Positions 60,683 to 64,000 of a stretch of 64,000 bases of DNA are shown one piece after another. This DNA comes from Bacteroidaceae bacterium (lineage in GTDB: Bacteria > Bacteroidota > Bacteroidia > Bacteroidales > Bacteroidaceae): assembly GCA_024398435.1 (NCBI GenBank), contig JAKSJD010000005.1, positions 62,001 through 126,000 on the forward strand, read 5' to 3'. The position numbers and the translations under genes were made by a program. Every line of letters starts with the position of its first letter. Within the stretch, counting starts at the first letter, position 1. Under the pieces are notes generated by a model. It saw only the letters and a list, made by a program, of their open reading frames with translations. It made no database searches and was not told the DNA's origin.

Positions 60683-60715
60683 ATTCTTTTGATTTTATAT
60701 TGTTTGCTAATTGAG

Positions 60716-60760
60716 CTAGATATTCTAGATTTACTAGATTCCCTAGACATACTAGTTATT
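60716..60760. repeat. 9-bp-period CTAG array
   Basis: CTAG starts at exactly 60716, 60725, 60734, 60743 and 60752, in units CTAGATATT, CTAGATTTA, CTAGATTCC, CTAGACATA and CTAGTTATT. It lies between the lepA stop and the C10 protease start, where the protease leader should be. Confidence 0.85.
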
Positions 60761-62545
60761 TTAATCGTCAAGTTTAAGCACTGCAAGGAAGGCTTTCTGT
60801 GGAACTTGAACATTGCCGATTTGCTTCATGCGCTTCTTTCCAGCTTTCTGCTTTTCGAGCAACTTACGCTTACGGCTGACGTCACCACCATAACACTTGG
60901 CAAGGACATCCTTTCTGACTTGCTTAACCGTTTCTCTGGCAATAATCTTTCCGCCGATTGCTGCTTGAATGGCAATATCAAACTGCTGACGAGGCAAAAG
61001 GTCCTTGAGGCGTTCACACATTCGTCTGCCAAGAGTGACTGCATTGTCAACATGAGTGAGAGTACTCAAAGCATCCACACTTTCACCATTTAGTAGGATA
61101 TCGAGCTTGACAAGTTTAGACGGACGGAAACCCGCACTGTGGTAATCAAATGAAGCATAGCCTCGGCTGATGCTCTTCAACTTGTCGTAGAAGTCGATGA
61201 CTATCTCGCCAAGAGGCATAAGGAACTGTATCTCAACACGGTTTCCGGCAATGAATTCCTGTTTGATGAGTTCGCCTCGCTTACTAAGGCAAAGCGTCAT
61301 GATAGGGCCAATGTAGGTTGCGGTTGTGATGACAGTGGCATGAATATATGGTTCCTCCACATGCTCGATAAGTGTTGGGTCGGGCATCGACGAAGGATTG
61401 TGTACCTCAGTTGCCTCCCCATGCTTATCATAAATCATATAAGACACGTTTGGCACTGTAGTTATTACGTTCATATTGAACTCGCGATCAAGGCGTTCCT
61501 GCACAATCTCCATGTGGAGAAGTCCGAGGAAACCACATCGGAAACCAAAGCCAAGAGCCGCAGAACTCTCGTGCTGGAATGTGAGGGAAGCATCGTTGAG
61601 TTGGAGTTTTTCAAGCGAAGCACGAAGATTTTCATAGTCTTCTGTCTCAATAGGGTAAACTCCTGCAAAGACCATTGGCTTCACTTCCTGGAAACCTTCG
61701 ATGGCTTGGTCGCTTGGATTGGCTACAGTTGTGATTGTATCACCCACTTTTACCTCAACGGCATTCTTGATTCCAGAAACAATATAGCCTACGTCTCCTG
61801 TCCGAAGTTCCTTTCTTGCTATCATATCCATCTTGAGAACTCCGATTTCTTCGGCCATATATTCCTTCTTTGTATTTATAAAGCGGACCTTCTCTCCTGG
61901 ATGAATTACACCATTTACAATCTTGAAATAGGCAATGATACCACGGAAAGAGTTGAACACAGAATCGAATATCAATGCCTGCAAAGGAGCATTCTCTTCA
62001 CCCACAGGATGAGGAATTCGCTCTACAACTGCATTGAGTATCTCCTCCACTCCCATTCCAGTCTTTCCTGAGGCAAGGATTATTTCTTCCGGTTTGCAAC
62101 CAATAAGGTCGATGATTTCATCCGAAACCTCCTCAGGCATTGCGTTAGGCATATCACACTTATTGATGACCGGAATGATTTCCAAATCATGGTCGATTGC
62201 CATATAAAGGTTTGAGATGGTCTGAGCCTGCACTCCCTGAGTGGCATCAACCACAAGCAAAGCACCTTCACATGCAGCTATCGAACGCGAAACCTCATAA
62301 GAGAAGTCTACGTGTCCCGGAGTGTCAATCAAGTTGAGTATGTATGTTTCGCCCTTATAATTATATTCCATCTGGATGGCATGGCTCTTAATCGTGATTC
62401 CTCTCTCTTTCTCCAAGTCCATGTCATCAAGCATCTGGCCCTCCGTCACCTTTATGGTGTTGGTAAATTCAAGCAAACGGTCGGCCAAGGTTGACTTTCC
62501 GTGGTCGATATGAGCTATGATGCAAAAGTTTCTAATATTCTTCAT
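60761..62545 (-). CDS. lepA: Elongation factor 4 (LepA)
   Basis: A 594-residue ribosomal GTPase that back-translocates or helps ribosome function under stress. Marks: [17 protein letters not shown] (G1), [11 protein letters not shown] (G2), [15 protein letters not shown] (G3), NKCDMPNA (G4), and the LepA-specific C-terminal end with [23 protein letters not shown]. Full length. A TAATTTTG box lies 27 bases before the start. Confidence 0.97.
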   Translation of the reverse strand: MKNIRNFCIIAHIDHGKSTLADRLLEFTNTIKVTEGQMLDDMDLEKERGITIKSHAIQMEYNYKGETYILNLIDTPGHVDFSYEVSRSIAACEGALLVVDATQGVQAQTISNLYMAIDHDLEIIPVINKCDMPNAMPEEVSDEIIDLIGCKPEEIILASGKTGMGVEEILNAVVERIPHPVGEENAPLQALIFDSVFNSFRGIIAYFKIVNGVIHPGEKVRFINTKKEYMAEEIGVLKMDMIARKELRTGDVGYIVSGIKNAVEVKVGDTITTVANPSDQAIEGFQEVKPMVFAGVYPIETEDYENLRASLEKLQLNDASLTFQHESSAALGFGFRCGFLGLLHMEIVQERLDREFNMNVITTVPNVSYMIYDKHGEATEVHNPSSMPDPTLIEHVEEPYIHATVITTATYIGPIMTLCLSKRGELIKQEFIAGNRVEIQFLMPLGEIVIDFYDKLKSISRGYASFDYHSAGFRPSKLVKLDILLNGESVDALSTLTHVDNAVTLGRRMCERLKDLLPRQQFDIAIQAAIGGKIIARETVKQVRKDVLAKCYGGDVSRKRKLLEKQKAGKKRMKQIGNVQVPQKAFLAVLKLDD

Positions 62546-62571
62546 TTATCTGCAGTCTTTATTTCAAGCTA

Positions 62572-62579
62572 CAAAATTA
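62572..62579 (-). promoter_or_regulatory. Promoter-like element for lepA
   Basis: Minus strand TAATTTTG, matching TAnnTTTG, 27 bases before the ATG at 62545. Confidence 0.6.
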
Positions 62580-62692
62580 ATAAATAATCAACAATTAGCA
62601 ACAAGGATTTCCCGAATATTTGATTTATTTTAGGGTGAAAAAGGGCCTTTATGGCAGTTTTGCTCTTTAAGAGGAACACATTATTAATATTT

Positions 62693-62821
62693 ATGCGCAT
62701 GAATGCGAAAGAAACAGGAGGAAATAATCTACCCCAACGAGAGGAACAACAAGCAATGCAATCTAATGGCCAAGGAGGCTATAGATTCCATCTAAAAAAG
62801 CAAACAAAACAATGGGATTAA
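62693..62821 (+). CDS. Possible tiny ORF (doubtful)
   Basis: A 42-residue frame (MRMNAKETGGNNLPQREEQQ, then AMQSNGQGGYRFHLKKQTKQ, WD) fills most of the gap between lepA and the helicase and overlaps the helicase stop by four bases on the opposite strand. No recognisable domain, signal or promoter; the composition is polar. It may be chance. Confidence 0.25.
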   Translation: MRMNAKETGGNNLPQREEQQAMQSNGQGGYRFHLKKQTKQWD

Positions 62822-64000
62822 TCCAACACTTTGAAACGAGCAAACTTAAGGAGCAATGTCTTTTCTCCCGCATTCCGGAAACTCACAACCGCCTTTTGGT
62901 TCTCACCGGCTCCATCAACTTTGAGCACAACACCTTGTCCAAAACGTTCGTGCTCGATGTGTTGACCAGCTCTCAAACCAGAAGATGAAGCAGAAGAACT
63001 GCCCAAGGTTGGGGTTGGTCTTGAGGTTGCCTGGGTTGAAGACGGTTCCAATCGACGGAATGTTGATGTATGCGAAACCGAAGGTTGATAGGATGTTGTG
63101 ACGGTTCGTTGTGGTGTTTCGCCAAAGAAGGATGGTTTTCGTCTTTGCCAAGGCAAATCCACATCGCGTCCGAATGCCTGTCCTCGGCCATTCATTCGAT
63201 AGTTAACGAACTGGCCATCAATATCTTTCAGGAATCGACTTGGGTTGGAGAATTCCATTTTACCAAAGTGGAGGCGACTCTTTGCATACGTTATAAACAC
63301 ATGCTGCTTGGCTCTTGTGATTGCCACATAAAGCAATCTTCGTTCTTCTTCCAATTCCCTTCGATTTCCCATCGACATTTGGTTTGGGAACAAGCCTTCC
63401 TCCAATCCAACGACAAAAACGGTGGAGAACTCCAAACCTTTGGCTGCATGAATCGTCATGAGCGTCACCTTGTTGTCATCTTCTCCTTCGTCAGAATCCA
63501 CATCACTCAGAAGCGACACTTCGGCAAGATAGTCGGTCAGCATGATGCCTTGAATCTCCTCTTCCTGACGGCCTCGAACAAAATCGTCGAGACCATTGAC
63601 GAGTTCCTCAACATTCTCTTGGCGGCTGAGATTCTCTGGACTTTTATCGCTATAAATATCTGATAGGATTCCGCAATTGCGTATGATGTAGTCGCCTGCC
63701 TTATCGGCTGGTTGGGTTTGGGCAACATTGATGAATGACTGAATCAGCATTGTGAACTCGGCCAATTTCTGCATAATTCCTCCGTTTACAGCCACACCTT
63801 TGGCCGAAGGATTCTGAAGAACCTCCCAAAGGCTCACGTTGTTTTGGTTGGCAGCCGCCACAATCTTGGCAACAGTTGTGTTGCCGATTCCCCTTGCTGG
63901 ATAGTTGATTACACGCTTCAGAGCCTCTTCGTCATTAGGATTTACGGCAAGTCGGAAATAGGCAATCACGTCCTTAATTTCCTTTCGGCCATAGAACGAA
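62818..64000 (-). CDS. UvrD/PcrA-type DNA helicase (C-terminal part, cut by the window edge)
   Basis: The frame is open to the right edge (upstream residues read FYGRKEIKDV before IAYFRLAVNPNDEEALKRVI), so the GTG at 63969 is not the start. About 390 residues of the second half of a superfamily 1A helicase are visible: INYPARGIGNTT, VTLMTIHAAKGLEFSTVFVV (motif V), EGLFPN, and RRLLYVAITRAKQH (motif VI). The tail after the helicase domain ends in a small barrel-like region (HERFGQGVVLKVDGAGENQK), typical of PcrA. It unwinds DNA in repair and replication. Gene name uvrD or pcrA cannot be decided from this part. Confidence 0.93.
   Translation of the reverse strand, partial: SFYGRKEIKDVIAYFRLAVNPNDEEALKRVINYPARGIGNTTVAKIVAAANQNNVSLWEVLQNPSAKGVAVNGGIMQKLAEFTMLIQSFINVAQTQPADKAGDYIIRNCGILSDIYSDKSPENLSRQENVEELVNGLDDFVRGRQEEEIQGIMLTDYLAEVSLLSDVDSDEGEDDNKVTLMTIHAAKGLEFSTVFVVGLEEGLFPNQMSMGNRRELEEERRLLYVAITRAKQHVFITYAKSRLHFGKMEFSNPSRFLKDIDGQFVNYRMNGRGQAFGRDVDLPWQRRKPSFFGETPQRTVTTSYQPSVSHTSTFRRLEPSSTQATSRPTPTLGSSSASSSGLRAGQHIEHERFGQGVVLKVDGAGENQKAVVSFRNAGEKTLLLKFARFKVLD

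Noticed and set aside
62641..62700. Fifth copy of the dispersed AT-rich repeat
   Set aside because: Only ATTATTAATATT-type similarity; the CCGCAATGTACA end and the flanks are missing.

Overview
The window reads as a chromosomal segment of a Bacteroidales bacterium, most likely Prevotella or a close relative. The evidence is the repeated promoter element TAnnTTTGC with no obvious Shine-Dalgarno sequences, a set of secreted proteins that share a short C-terminal tail of the GIYIVDGKK type, the DUF4421 and DUF4296 families, a C10 (streptopain-like) protease, and a dense set of secreted plant-polysaccharide enzymes. The species cannot be fixed from the sequence alone. Both edges cut genes: an unknown secreted protein on the left and a UvrD/PcrA-type helicase on the right.

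Layout. 1-5.6 kb: end of a sorted secreted protein, a 70-residue glycine-rich peptide gene, a strongly structured intergenic stretch, rlmD, a Gfo/Idh/MocA oxidoreductase and a DUF4421 protein. 5.8-9.8 kb: secreted GH43-CBM6 enzyme and GH29 fucosidase lipoprotein. 9.8-11.2 kb: an AT-rich pocket with three spaced palindromes and two unrecognised genes. 11.2-15 kb: mutS2 and rarA. 15.4-21.4 kb: xylan-type cluster (esterase/propeller fusion, tandem double esterase, GH10 xylanase). 21.5-25.5 kb: leftward operon of polyferredoxin, twin-arginine aldo/keto reductase, tatA and tatC. 26-28 kb: acyl-CoA synthetase. 28-31.5 kb: leftward operon of GH3 xylosidase, flavin reductase and FMN-binding protein. 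31.6-37 kb: GH3 plus GH31. 37.4-40.6 kb: a large CotH protein with a dockerin-like module. 40.7-45.6 kb: patatin, metallo-hydrolase, tiny zinc ribbon, GH28, DUF2148 and pfkA. 46-52.8 kb: pyrB, pyrI, ileS, lspA, DUF4296 and a 51-residue protein. 52.8-64 kb: tRNA-Ser(CGA), acyltransferase, nhaC, S41-like protein, C10 protease, lepA and helicase.

How the genes fit together. The GH10 xylanase, the esterase fusions, two GH3 enzymes, GH31, GH43, GH29 and GH28 would together cut xylan or xyloglucan backbones, strip acyl, xylosyl, arabinosyl and fucosyl decorations, and attack pectin. They lie in several transcription units scattered over about 38 kb, and no SusC/SusD pair or hybrid two-component regulator is present in the window. 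The Tat operon encodes translocon parts next to two redox proteins with twin-arginine motifs.

The least conventional material is non-coding. It comprises a dispersed AT-rich repeat of about 200 bp in four copies, a TTTGC-carrying 95-bp repeat at leftward promoters, heptamer arrays placed just upstream of two promoters or just after two stop codons, a 9-bp-period CTAG array, and a triplet of 16-bp near-palindromes spaced by 22 bp. All functional calls rest on motif recognition by eye; no database search was run.
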